Assembly (NCBI GenBank): GCA_002812745.2 | Contig: NCSJ02000014.1 | Span: forward strand, 62,001 to 126,000 | Source of the DNA: Scytalidium lignicola | Taxonomy: Eukaryota; Ascomycota; Leotiomycetes | Direction: 5' to 3' | Length of the DNA stretch: 64,000 bases | In this document: piece after piece, positions 46,932-58,180 of the stretch | Layout of the letters: every line of letters starts with the position of its first letter | How positions within the stretch are numbered: the first letter of the stretch is position 1 | Made by a program: the position numbers and the translations under genes | Notes under the pieces: generated by a model | Databases searched by the model: none | The model's input: only the letters and a program-made list of their open reading frames with translations | What the model was told of the DNA's origin: nothing

Positions 46932-49014
46932 ATGGCTGACGTTCTTGGTGTTTTGCCCGGAGTGTTAGGCCTATTGCCTTTATGCCACGGTGGGGCATTT
47001 CAGAGCTGCCCAACGATATTGCGCCGGGAGCTAACAATTCAGGCAGATGGATTCGTGGTGATTAAAGATGTCTTCGAAAGCAACAGAAGTTTGGATTTGG
47101 CAGTCGGGAGAATAGAGCTGCAGTGTGACGTGAGCTTCTCGTGCAAGTCTACAAAAAATACCCCTAGGCTAATATCATCTTCATCAGCGATACGACGAAT
47201 GGAGAGAGATCTGGCGTGGAAGCAATGGCGAGAAGGACGCCAGATTTGAGGCGTATGCAAAGAGCGACCCTGAATCTGCCGAAAGAGTGCTTCGACAATT
47301 GGCATTACTCTCCCATACATTATTTGACGTGAGAGCTTTGGAGGAGCAGTATGGGATCAGGCAAGATAATCGATCATACCGAGTGAGTCGTCTACCGGCC
47401 CCCCCCCCCCCCTATTATGGAAAGCGTAAACGTCTTATAGAACGTCAAACAATATTCAGGATTCAAAAGATCTATCCCATTTCAAAGGCAAGATCAAGAG
47501 CGGACAAGAACTCACGCCAGAGATCCAAGCCACTTTTATTGACCGATGTAGGATTAACATGTTTTTCATCAGAAAATGCAAGTTCGTCTTCAAAAAAAGC
47601 GAAGCTCAATGGTTGAAGCTTGTCGATTTTCTGAAGGAGTGCACCGACACTCTCCGCAGCTATGGGCCGAAGTTTGATCTTGCAAAGATGCTTAAGGGGG
47701 AGTTCGATCATTTGAAGAACTTACAAAAAGATGCCCTACGACGTCTAGCAGAAGCTGCTACTTATGAAGCAAATCAACCATCCCTAGGAAAGACAGCAAA
47801 AGGAAGATATAGTGACCTTGCCACTGCGGCTAGCTTTGGCACTGTCGTCCGATTTGAGAGGCAACACACGGTATACAAATTCACTATGAACGATTTCCGG
47901 ATCGAACACTCCTACCAACTATCTTCATCTGATTCTTCCACCATGGCTCTCCTTTTTGACTATCCAGTCAAGAAAGAAAATAGAGTTGTGCTTATAGAGT
48001 GGGTAGATAACGTAGATAGGGAAAATGAAAGAGAGATAGGTACCAAAGCGCTCATGCTTGCGGCACCAAAGCCTCCACAACTGTTACTTCCTACGTGTTA
48101 TGGCATGGTTGATGATCCCGATAATGAAAGACTTGGATTAGTTCTCGCACCTCCGGAACATATCAGGTCGCATTTACCCCAGATATTAAGTGCAGGAGCT
48201 ATTTCTAGGAAACGAATGCCGATATCCTTGAAAGAACTCCTGGAGAAGAGGCACCCCTCATATATAGAAAGGCTCGAGCTTGGGATTCGATTTCAATTGG
48301 CAAAGAAGCTTATTGATGCTATTCATATGATGCATTGCGTTGGCTGGGTCCACAAGTATTTCAAGATTTTGTCCTACTCTAATCTAATCAATGATCTGAC
48401 AAGTATATTAGGAATATACGTTCAGATAACATTGTCTTCTTTGCTACTCGTCATACATCGTCCCATGGCATAATGGGACCAGACCCAAATCATCCCCAGC
48501 AACTCGGATTCGACGAACCCCTCTTCGTAGGTATTGGCGATCCCCGAATTGACGACACAATGGAGGAACCGCACACCTATTATCTTACCAAAGATGGTGA
48601 GATACCAGCACCTGACCTGGACTACTATCACCACCCGGATAAAAGGGCAGACCCTCTGATGAGATATTCTAGATCCCATGATATATATAGTATTGGTGTA
48701 GTGTTACTTGAGGTTGGGATCTGGAGACCACTAGAAGAAGTGGCCTATATTCAAAGTGATGATTTCTTGGATACTCAGAAGCAATTTCAGAAGCTGGCGA
48801 TGAAACTTGATGGGTATGCTATAATCTAATGATCATTTAGTACTTGACAGATGTTGACTAATGAGGTACACCCAGTATAACCGGTTCTATCTATGGTAAT
48901 GTGGTTCGACGATGTTTGGCTATTAATACCCGCGAGAGAACAGAAGCTCAAATCAGAGATCTGTCAAGGTTTTGTTCAGAGATTTCTGCTAGTCTAGATA
49001 GGTGCATTGCATAA
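46932..49014 (+). CDS. HeLo domain-pseudokinase protein
   Basis: 609 residues in five exons: 46932-47129, 47188-47382, 47460-48355, 48412-48813, 48876-49014; all phases agree. Residues 1 to about 225 form a HeLo (prion-inhibition-and-propagation) domain: it opens with the hydrophobic MADVLGVLPGVLGLLPLC, then DVFESNRSLDLAVGRIELQ, the ARFEAYAKSDPESAERVLRQ block and FIRKCKFVF. Residues about 255-609 resemble a protein kinase, but the catalytic sites are lost: the beta-3 VAIK Lys is replaced (VVLIEW), the HRD loop reads HKNIRSDN, and DFG is degenerate (VGIGDPRI). HeLo domains of HET-S and HELLP attack membranes on activation, so a regulated cell-death executor is a reasonable inference. Intron 2 contains a run of 14 C. 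It ends 129 bp from a convergent hydrolase gene. Confidence 0.87.
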
Positions 49015-49143
49015 GAAACTACTACAGAATTTTGAAATGCTCAATATTATTGTTTGATATTTGAGAATGCATTTGGTGGGTTTGATTTTCAGCGGCTTTC
49101 TGATCAACATGCATAGTATTTAGCTCAACCATAGCCTATGTTC

Positions 49144-50365
49144 TCATTCTTCAAGAAAGTCCACAGCCAATTTATTGAACTTTACGGGGTCTTCCCAATA
49201 ACACCAATGCCCACCCCAGTCTACGACCACTCCTTTCGCTGTGACTTCCCCTCCCTTCTTGGTATTGACTAAATCCACAACAGTCATAGGTCCAGCGGCA
49301 GGAAAACACCCACTTCTGCTACTAGCAACAACTAACACTTTGGTTTTGCTTTGGCTATTTCCTCCGAAATTAGCTTTAATGCTTTCTCTCCAATCCAAGC
49401 TCGTATGATCCGCCATTAATTTTCCGAACCATTCCTGGTTTCCCTTCATGGCTATTGAGAGGAAGTATTGCTCATCCTGTTCTTTTTCAAGTCCTGATAC
49501 TTGGTCTGTTGAAAGGGGATGTGATCTATATGCTAGACAGCTTTCGATAGTCCCCTTGTGAGCTAGTTCTGGAGCAAGAGATAGGGTTGTCTGCAATGCT
49601 GCAACTGCGGCCGCATTGTTCATGCCTCGATTGCAAAATCTAAAATCCCAGCCGTCAAGAGTACTGTTTTGAAGTGGCGATTGATCGATAAATATCATAT
49701 GAGAAAATTCCGCTGTTGTGAAAAGTTCTGCATAGCACCTATAGTAGAAATGTTATTTTAAGCTACGGGCTATGTGTTATATGACCTAGTTCTCAATAAA
49801 TGCACGTATGTAACTAATATATGACTAGTGTAGATAATAGTTATGAGCATATGACAACAAGGCCACATAAATAGCAAACAGAAAATACGGATCTTTGTGT
49901 AATTCTAAATAGTAAATAAATAAAGAAACAAATGATCTCACCATAGTATAGAGCACCCTAGACTACCACCAATGGCTCTAATATTTCCTCTTAGTCCTAA
50001 ATGTACAATTAACTCCCTGAGATCCATGGCAAGCCTCGAGACATGAAATCCATGTTTGGTGTGCTGGCTGTCTCCATGGCATCTCAGATCAAACGAAATG
50101 ACTCGATAGATCGACTCAAAGGCAGGTATATTCTTCAGCCAAACGCCACTTGAGCCTGTAAATCCATGAATCTATGAATATATTAGAATAATACTGTTAG
50201 AATAAGACGGTAATATCAATATCGTGCGCATATTTGAGCTTTGTTCAATCTTTTTTTTTTTTTTACTTGGGAGGGCGGGGTACATACCCAGATAAGTGGT
50301 GGGGAAGATTTATTGCTCCCATCGTGATATGTAATCCTAGTATTATCACTCGTTGTGAATTCCAT
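49144..50365 (-). CDS. alpha/beta hydrolase
   Basis: 300 residues in three exons (50365-50288, 50171-49942, 49738-49144), with introns of 116 and 203 nt. Soluble single-domain alpha/beta hydrolase: oxyanion-hole HGFTGSSG, the FDLRCHGDSQ strand/turn, nucleophile elbow G-G-S-L-G (Ser about residue 97), FIDQSP, and a C-terminal WGGHWCYWEDP with the catalytic His. No signal peptide. It resembles small esterase/haloperoxidase-like hydrolases; substrate unknown. Convergent with the HeLo-pseudokinase gene. Confidence 0.85.
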
Positions 50366-50626
50366 TTTAAGTAATCTATATAAGATTTAATCCAACAATA
50401 TTACTACTCTTTCACACGTTGAGCAGTAGCTACGACCCAGATAATTTTGTCTTGTCCTGGATTCAATGGCATCCTCTAAGCGAGGTGTAGATAGCGGGGA
50501 AGTACATCTATCAATCGGAAGTTGATATTACCCCTATAATATATGCTCGTGTGCTTCATTATACTTAATACGAAATATATTCACCAATGAACAAGGTATG
50601 ATTCATTGAAATTATATTAAAGTTAT
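50366..50626. other. short intergenic
   Basis: 260 bp between the hydrolase start and the 3' end of the Zn2Cys6 gene; nothing else seen. Confidence 0.6.
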
Positions 50627-52137
50627 TTAAGAATCCCAAAGTCTTTGTAAATCAGTGGTAAATGCATCAGCCACAATGAAACTCCTTGTCGATATCTCTT
50701 TCAACATCAGCAAAATCATCCCCTTTTGCAAAGTAGTCCTTGCCCTTGCCCCTGCTACTCTCAAAGGAAAGAAAAGTAGAACTCGACTGAGCCTTGTTGT
50801 ATGGAGGATCAGCTCCGCAAGATCCAAGATGTTGGTTACGTGGAATTGAATAACTTTTAAAGGCAGCGCCGGCGTGATGATATGGTTGAACTCCATATTG
50901 TAATCAAATATACCAGATAGAAATATGGAAATTGCATGATAGTACGTGGATGCGAGAAGAGATTGTTCATCGCTGCTGGTGGCGAAGGCTTGCTTCCCCC
51001 ATTGCTGAAAGCGGAGGTGCCACTCATTGAGGTTGGACTGGATACGATGGCCAGCTAGGGCCAAATCAAAAAGAATGTTATCAGGAGCTTGTCCTAGGTT
51101 TAAATACTTCTTCAGGATATTCATGACACTGAGAACATTGTTAGGACACATCCCGATACAGGGGAATGGGATAATACTTGAGACTCAGATCTAAACATTC
51201 CAACATCGAATCGAATAGTTCTTCTTTTGGATGCCAATATGCAAGCAAGTCGCCATCCCAAATGTCCTTCATCAGAGAGACCCACGGAGGAGTACAAAGG
51301 AATGTCGGTTCCATATATATGAGCGCTCGGCAAATCTCAAAGACTCGAACTGTTATGAAAAATAATCGTCCAGGTCCGGACAGGTGAGCTGCTGGTCCTC
51401 GAGCTTGAAGTATGCTGGATGTACCGTAGAGCATATGCTTTATCCAGCCTTCGCCAGATACGTCATACATCAGCTGCAGGGTAAGTAAGCAAATAGCCCC
51501 TGAATGCACGTAACTTAAACTTTAGGGGGTATCATACCTCGAAGATTCCCAAAAAGAATGTCGTCCATAGGCTAGCATCACTTCTCAAAAGTTGACCACT
51601 AGCCATATCGTTTTTAACGGCGACAATAGATGTTCGATAAGCTGTAAGAGCTTGAATCATTATGCCCCTTCTCCTTAAAATTGGGGTTGAAGACTTGTGA
51701 CCGAGATCTAAGGCGCCTACGGCGAGCACAGCATGATACAGGCTCGAAGAGGATTGAAAGGCGCCTAGCGTCTTGAGATCAAGAAGTTCACTCCCAAAAT
51801 TGTTGGTGACAAGAAATTCTGAAAAGAAGTGCTTGACACTTTGATGGGATATATCTGGCGGCACATTGCGGCAGATCACAGACGAGGTCGTATTGGTCTC
51901 AGGTCTAGACTCTTTGTTATGCACAAATATTAGATCCGTATTTCGTTGTGCACCCTGAGATATGCATTCTTGATTCTTTTTGAGGCAATACACGCACGGT
52001 CGTCCGCCATCACACTGAAATAGGTAAGAATTGAACGCGACCATGTCCTCTATTATTCATCAACGCACCTTGATTTTACGGCGTGCACAAGCCACACATC
52101 GAGTTCGAGTTCTTCTCTTGTCTAATGGTCCAAGCAT
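50627..52137 (-). CDS. Zn2Cys6 transcription factor
   Basis: 447 residues in four exons: 52137-52069, 52014-51538, 51473-51178, 51128-50627. The zinc cluster (C14, C17, C24, C30, C33, C40; CX2CX6CX5CX2CX6C) is split by intron 1 exactly before the third Cys. The rest matches the fungal-specific TF domain 2 type (SSSLYHAVLAVGALDLGHKS; GWIKHMLYGTSSILQARGP; RVFEICRALIYMEPTFL), with a final helical segment ending LQRLWDS. It is divergently arranged with the secreted lipase gene (639 bp between starts), a layout common for local regulators, but the link is inference. Confidence 0.85.
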
Positions 52138-52776
52138 ATTTATGCATCCTACATCTGATCTCAGAATGAAGATAAACCTATATATTTTGCATAAATGAAC
52201 TAGGATCGGTGGAAGGTTGAGGTGAGGGAGGAATTTCTAGCGCCCAGGATGCCATCTTGGTAACCAGGTGATCAAGGGGAAAATGGAAGTAATTATCCCC
52301 TAACTAGTGCACACATGGGTACGCAACATGACTTCCAAGCCACATAATTTATATCCCTATGGTTGAGAGGGGATCTGGGCGACAATATTGCTCTGGAGTA
52401 TCATTTGAAGCCTTATATTTCAGGCAATAATCGCATCTTTGATACTAAATTCTGCCTTAAAATTTGGTGCTAAGCCGAATGAAGAAGCAATCGAGCGCGC
52501 CTTAGCTTCTTTCAACGACATCTTCATGGAAATTTGAACAGTAAAAACAATCCGTAGAGGCACTGCCTCATGACAATACTTCTCTCCTATGTAATGATGA
52601 ATTTAGTTCCTGGGCAATTTAGGCGGCCAAAATGAACCAAGGAGAGGAGATCAATTCGGTTTTAATAACGCCTAGTAAAATGGCATATAAATTGACCCAG
52701 TTTCCCCTCTATAGGAAGTATCAAGTTTCATTTTCAACATTTTTCAGTTTATTCACCTCATCAACAGTCGATTAAA
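52138..52776. promoter_or_regulatory. divergent promoter region, regulator and lipase
   Basis: 639 bp between the divergent starts of the Zn2Cys6 gene and the PAF-AH-like gene. A TATAA at 52686-52690 lies about 90 bp before the lipase ATG. No operator sites were resolved. Confidence 0.45.
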
Positions 52777-53922
52777 ATGTCTCCTAATTCACTTTTCATT
52801 TTTATTTCTGTTTGGTCAATTATTTTACCAAATGTATTTTCAACGTTGATTCCTTCACCAACCGGTCCCTTTAATACGACTCTCAGTATTATGGAGTTGA
52901 CAGATCATACACGCATTGACCCATTTTCCCCGACTCGAATATTTAGATCTCTCATGGTTTCAGTGTTTCAACCTGTTTCTCCATCGAGTTGTTGTCCAAC
53001 CATTTTTCCATATATGGACCCGATAACTGCTGAATTCGAAGGCGCTTCTTATGCCATATATGGTCTTCCAAAAGATACATTTGCTTCTCTCTATCTCCAA
53101 GGCTGCGAGATGCCTGCAAAATCAACTCAGCATCCTCATCATAAAACGAAGCAACCAAGCTACCCGCCCATTCTCTTTTCTCCAGCACTTGACACCTCAC
53201 GACTTCTATATAGCGCTATTGCACAGCAAATCTCTAGTGCCGGATACGTCGTTGTCACAATTGATCATCCTTATGATGCGGATATAGTTACATTCCCAGA
53301 TAACCGCACAGTTCTGGCCGGTAACATTAGCACAGACGCTCAAATTCTGCTGGATGTTGATACTCGCGCAAAGGATATCTCATTCGTGCTCAATGAACTT
53401 ACAGAAAATGAAAATATTGTTACATCTTGTGGACTGGAAAAGGGGAAAGTCGGTCTCTTTGGTCACTCTCTAGGAGGCGCCGCCGTAGCAACAACAATGC
53501 TCCGCGACCATCGTTTCGCAGGAGGTATCAATATGGATGGAACATTCTGGGGACCTGTAATATCCAGTGGCTTGACGCGTCCATTCATGCTATTCGCACA
53601 TGAGGGAAAGAATGGAACCAATGATGCGACCTGGGGAGCTATCTGGCCGAAACTGAGAGGTTGGAAGAAGGATTTGATGTTGAGTGACAGTGCACATTAT
53701 ACTTTTAGTGATTTTCCCTATTTGATTGATGTCTTAGGTATAAAATCACAGCTCCCTGTGGAGGTGACCGAGTTGGTTGGATCGATTGATGGAAAGAGAG
53801 ATATTCGGATCCTGGGAAGTTATATCGCTGCTTTCTTTGATTTCGTGTTGCGTGGTCGGAAGCAGCCAATGTTGGATGGAGCCAGTGCACAATTTCCCGA
53901 GGTTTCTTTCGTGACGCCTTGA
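52777..53922 (+). CDS. secreted PAF-acetylhydrolase-like lipase
   Basis: Single-exon gene, 381 residues. Signal peptide at 1-22 (FIFISVWSIILPNVFS). Platelet-activating-factor acetylhydrolase/PLA2 group VII-like alpha/beta hydrolase: nucleophile G-H-S-L-G-G (Ser about residue 230), acidic residue in NMDGTFWG, and His in DSAHYTFSDFPYL (about 306), all in the family's order. It probably hydrolyses short acyl esters of phospholipids or other esters outside the cell. Possible N-glycosylation sites are present. It lies divergent from a Zn2Cys6 regulator. Confidence 0.88.
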   Translation: MSPNSLFIFISVWSIILPNVFSTLIPSPTGPFNTTLSIMELTDHTRIDPFSPTRIFRSLMVSVFQPVSPSSCCPTIFPYMDPITAEFEGASYAIYGLPKDTFASLYLQGCEMPAKSTQHPHHKTKQPSYPPILFSPALDTSRLLYSAIAQQISSAGYVVVTIDHPYDADIVTFPDNRTVLAGNISTDAQILLDVDTRAKDISFVLNELTENENIVTSCGLEKGKVGLFGHSLGGAAVATTMLRDHRFAGGINMDGTFWGPVISSGLTRPFMLFAHEGKNGTNDATWGAIWPKLRGWKKDLMLSDSAHYTFSDFPYLIDVLGIKSQLPVEVTELVGSIDGKRDIRILGSYIAAFFDFVLRGRKQPMLDGASAQFPEVSFVTP

Positions 53923-54625
53923 TTAAGAATGTTGAGGGACANTTTTGATGCTGAATGTCGCATCCACATCAAAAGACATGTTCCTCTTAAGATGTATTCA
54001 TAGCCCATTGGTATCAACACATAGCATAGGCTTGTCTGTATAATTTCTTAGCTAGCTAAATATTTATACTGAGACTTGTAATCAACGCTCCTTGAATATT
54101 GTTACCATAACGCCTGGGTGAGAATTAGAACCTATGAGGGATCACGAAGGCAAGACGGATTTTTATCATTGTCGATCTTGATACTCTGTACTGTGCATAT
54201 GCCATAAATACTGCAATCCTCTTTGAGGAATTCTTTCATCTCATCCCAGGATGTCTTCAAACCTACTAACCCACTTCTTCTCTACATACCTGCCTTCCAG
54301 CGCAGTCGAAGCAAAGGCGATTTTTCGGAGGTCAGAGTCAATCTCAGGTACTGTACATAGGTGAAGCGAAGGTTCAAATCCATCATATAATTACAAAGTC
54401 CTTCCCAACTTGGCCTCTATATTTAAGATTCTACCGTTGCCCGAAATTCAGCGCCTGCACCTAGCCGAGAGGTTCCAGCTGGAGTGGACGGAAAGATATT
54501 TGGCAAGAAGTGGTCCCCTTATGGTGCATCCCATAAAAGAATGGTTGTCAACAAGAACATTGAGCCTCCGCTGCGAGGGTACCAATTCGGGAACATTGTT
54601 CAGTCCGCAAATATGAATATTCATC
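53923..54625. other. convergent 3' intergenic
   Basis: 700 bp between the lipase and the P-loop gene, one N at 53942. A T-loop-like GGTTCAAATCC at 54369 has no tRNA fold around it. No gene seen. Confidence 0.5.
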
Positions 54626-55303
54626 CTAGCTAACCTCGGCTGCACAGATCCCTTGTCTACAAAGCCACTTCAAAACCTTCTGTGCTGCACCCTCAGCACT
54701 CAGTTCTGTCGTATCTAATGCCAGCTGCCTAACCGTCACCTTTCCCACCCCAGCCTCCGTCTTCATCTCGCTCGGATCTAAAAGTGAGAAGTCTCGTCTG
54801 ATATTAAGAAGCACATCTCCATTGACCAACTTTGATTTCCCTTTTTCTTGTCCCTTCACCCTCTCCTCGCTCTGTAACCTCTGCTTATTCGTCTCCACTT
54901 CACATACCAAATTTACCATACACAAATCCACCCCGCGTTTCTTCGCAAGTCTCACATGCTGCACATATTGTTCCCTATCAATCTCGAGCTCCTTGACCAA
55001 GCATGCCGTCATGATGACAACGAGGTTATCCACTTTTAGATCTGCGATAGTGTTGAATGCCAAATCCCGGAATTTCTTGCGTAAGGTGTAGTGCTCGGGT
55101 GTACACTCCGGCAGAATAGCAGAGACGGGGTGTATAGTGAGATGGTTGTTGAGGAGGCGGGTAAGATTTTCGCTTGGAATTATTAATTGAAGGACCTTTG
55201 AAATAGTAAACTTTCCGACTCCGGGGAAGCCGTTGAGGAGGAGGATGCAGGGAGAGATATTCCGGAGTAGTTGGGGAGGTCTTTCAGCATCTATTTGAAT
55301 CAT
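54626..55303 (-). CDS. P-loop NTPase, small kinase-like
   Basis: Single-exon gene, 225 residues. Walker A is GFPGVGKFT (about residues 25-33), with Phe in the position usually held by Ser/Thr, a variant seen in AAA_33/zeta-like small P-loop kinases. NNHLTIHP follows, then the hydrophobic strand VDNLVVIMTACLV (Walker B-like region) and a basic helix that may form a lid. The final third is helical. It may be a nucleoside or small-molecule kinase, but substrate cannot be told. The start ATG 55303 is the first in frame. Confidence 0.75.
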   Translation of the reverse strand: MIQIDAERPPQLLRNISPCILLLNGFPGVGKFTISKVLQLIIPSENLTRLLNNHLTIHPVSAILPECTPEHYTLRKKFRDLAFNTIADLKVDNLVVIMTACLVKELEIDREQYVQHVRLAKKRGVDLCMVNLVCEVETNKQRLQSEERVKGQEKGKSKLVNGDVLLNIRRDFSLLDPSEMKTEAGVGKVTVRQLALDTTELSAEGAAQKVLKWLCRQGICAAEVS

Positions 55304-58180
55304 TTTAGGGCTGTGCTTGTGTTCGTTTAGGCGGCTGTTTGGATAGATCTTGAGGAGTGTCTATTCGTGTGAGTTGTGTTGCCGAAAGGTGATAGTTCAG
55401 AGGTGTGAGAGACAGATACGGGGCTACAGTATTTTGCGCGTTTTGGTAGTGTAGCTAACATCGAAGTATTTTAAAAGAAGTTTGCGTGATGACATGAACG
55501 TTGTGTTTTTTGTTCTAGCCCATTCGTAAATTAGCCAGTCCATACGTAAATGGCAGTATAGCAATCTTTACATATATGTTCAATACCACCTCATATGGTT
55601 AAAAGATGGACCATACTCGGATGATGTACCCGACCGAGATGATGCAAGGCCGGTCTTAGAGATCTTTAGCTGTTTCGCTGACGGAATAGTCAGATATGCT
55701 GCAGGTCTCTTTCTTTTGCTTGAGTTTAAGACTGTGAATGGAAACATGTCTAAGGTAAAAACAATTTCTGTTTAATGACCTTCACCGTATGGCAGCACTC
55801 TTTCCTAAGTAAAGAACTCCAGGATGGTTAATTGGGTATCTGCCAAGGTAGCATATTGGTCAATTTAACGATATGGATGAGGCTTAGTGATAATTTGGAA
55901 ATCGTTGACATGAGTATTAAAATACTTTACGAAGGTGTCTAAGAAAATGTCTGGAAGAACGTGCTTAGAGTGCTTTACCATGTGTTCTCTCAGCTTGGTA
56001 AGGTGTGTTTATATTCTCATATATGCATAAGAAGCTTTTTTAAATTTGCGAAAGTGATATGTCGATTCGGTATGTTGCTTTGAATGTATTAATGTGAGAG
56101 ATCAATGATATCATGTCTCCCGTTGATGGGAAATTTATACCAAGGAAACCACGGTATCCCTTTGGGAGTTCCTTGAGATTGCCCTCAGCAATAATCCTCT
56201 TAACCTCTGCTTTAAACAGATCGCTTCAGTGCTTTAACTGGTTTGATCCCGACTAATACCTGAGTTTAAGCTTTTGGACATGTTCTTGTAGTTCTTTGTA
56301 GTTCGCCTGGTCATGGAAACGAGCAAACAACAGGATCTTGCAATATGACTATGATTGTAGAATGTTGCCAAAGTTGCCTATTCGTACTAAAAATGTATTA
56401 GCCAACTACTTAAAACCTCCAGGAGGAAGCTAGCAATGGCAGAATGGAATATAGAGATATTACATCCTATATTGTTCTACTAAATGTCTACTCTGGTCTT
56501 TTTACACGTTCGCAAGAAGTCGCTAGCATTCAATGGTCAATCCGAGGGCAAGATGATCTCTTCCAAACTTCTAATGGAACGAGGCGAGGAACTCTAGCCA
56601 TGGCTAGTCCGAGTCTTGTAACTTTAAACCTGGAGAAGTTAGGTACTAACAAGAAGACAGACGAGTCCGCTATGTGAAAAGAAATTTTCAATCATCTCAA
56701 GGCTCTCGATTGAACCAAATTCATGAAATACTCTCCATCGTAAAGAAACGAACGTAGTAAGCTGAGAACTCCGCCTAGAGAAAGTGGTGTCTGTGGTTCG
56801 AAGCTCTAAAGTTAGACATCCCTGTGCATCCGCATACTCGGTACAGACCCATGTCTTGGACATGGGTCCCCGATCAAAGCTTGTCGTCCTGACCACTGTA
56901 AATCAGTTGATCAGGGGAGAAGCCCATTCCCGGAGTGAGAATCTCGGGATCGGGAGCATCTCAAGCCAAACCCTAATAATCTGTGCCGGTCTACGGTACT
57001 CCAAAGGACAGGACAGGACTGGACGAGTCGAGTTCGAAGCAAGAATAGCTCTAGCGACTTATAAAAAAAAACTTGAGGAGATTCTATTTTTACATTTCTG
57101 TGGAGTATGATTGAGAAATAGCACGAAACAAAAAAGAAACGCTGCGGCGATTGTAATGCAACCACATGGCGCTTCTGTTGTGGCTGAGCCAGTCCAGCCT
57201 ACCCGCTTTGGTTATAGCCGCGAATGGATGCCTGAAATTTACGAACAGCCGCGGCGGGACTCTCGCTACAAGTTGCCTTCGATCTCTCTCAGACTCTCTC
57301 TCTAAAATCTCACGAGAGCTGTTCTCGGCTCGCACCTTGCTACCGTAGCCGTGCTGTAGTCAGATTGACAATGTTGGCATGCCATTTATCCAAAGACTTG
57401 GTACGTAAGTACAGTATTACTATACTTGGTCTATGATGGACACGCACGTGCGCCTAGAATGCTTCGTTAACCATGAACAGNAAAAAAAGNAAAAAGAAAA
57501 AGAAAAACAAAAACNAAAAGTTATCGGCATACCTCCGTATATGGATTTGAAGAAGCCGCTTATGTATAAACTGGAGCAGGCGTTGAAAGCCTTTCTTTGC
57601 CTGCGCAAGGAAACATATTCAACATCTTTTTTCTTCGTTCTATATTAATGCATCCCTGCAAGGATTAAATGGACAACCAGCTTGGAAATTCAGTCCGATT
57701 TAGTTGTCAAATGTGTTCGCTGGCCCATCTCTCGTCAGAAAGAGCTGCGACTTGTGCCGCCACAGAGTCGCAACGCCCCGACCCATAGCGCCCAAAGCAG
57801 CTTGTCCAGCCCTCTCAACACACCCCACCCTCCCAGGCCCAGCTGGATGTGGTTAGTACGCGTACTTTTCAGGGTCGGGCATAGCCTCATCTCTGAATTA
57901 TTGCCAGGGACGACGTACTCTCCTCGTGCTGTAGTCGTTCCGAGTCTTCATCAATAATAATAATACACCGCCCAAGGTCAGGTCCGACCGGCTTACCACA
58001 CAAGCATCTCATCAACTTTATTTTAGATATGAATCCTGCCTCTTGATTAAAGTCAGGTAGGCGATTCACGCTCTTTACTTCTTTTGCGCTGTTCTTCTGT
58101 CGCTACTTTCTTTTCCTTCATCGCAACGTCACTTGGGTGATGTTCAATGGGTTGCGCGAATTAGTGGGCAAGTATACGTG
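55304..58180. other. gene-poor divergent intergenic
   Basis: 2.9 kb between divergent genes. Short frames (for example 56444-56677, 56784-57110) have no coherent exon structure. An A-rich, N-bearing run (57481, 57490, 57515) lies at 57481-57520. Nothing else supported. Confidence 0.5.

Noticed and set aside
54366..54380. GGTTCAAATCC, tRNA B-box-like
   Set aside because: Surrounding sequence does not fold into a cloverleaf.
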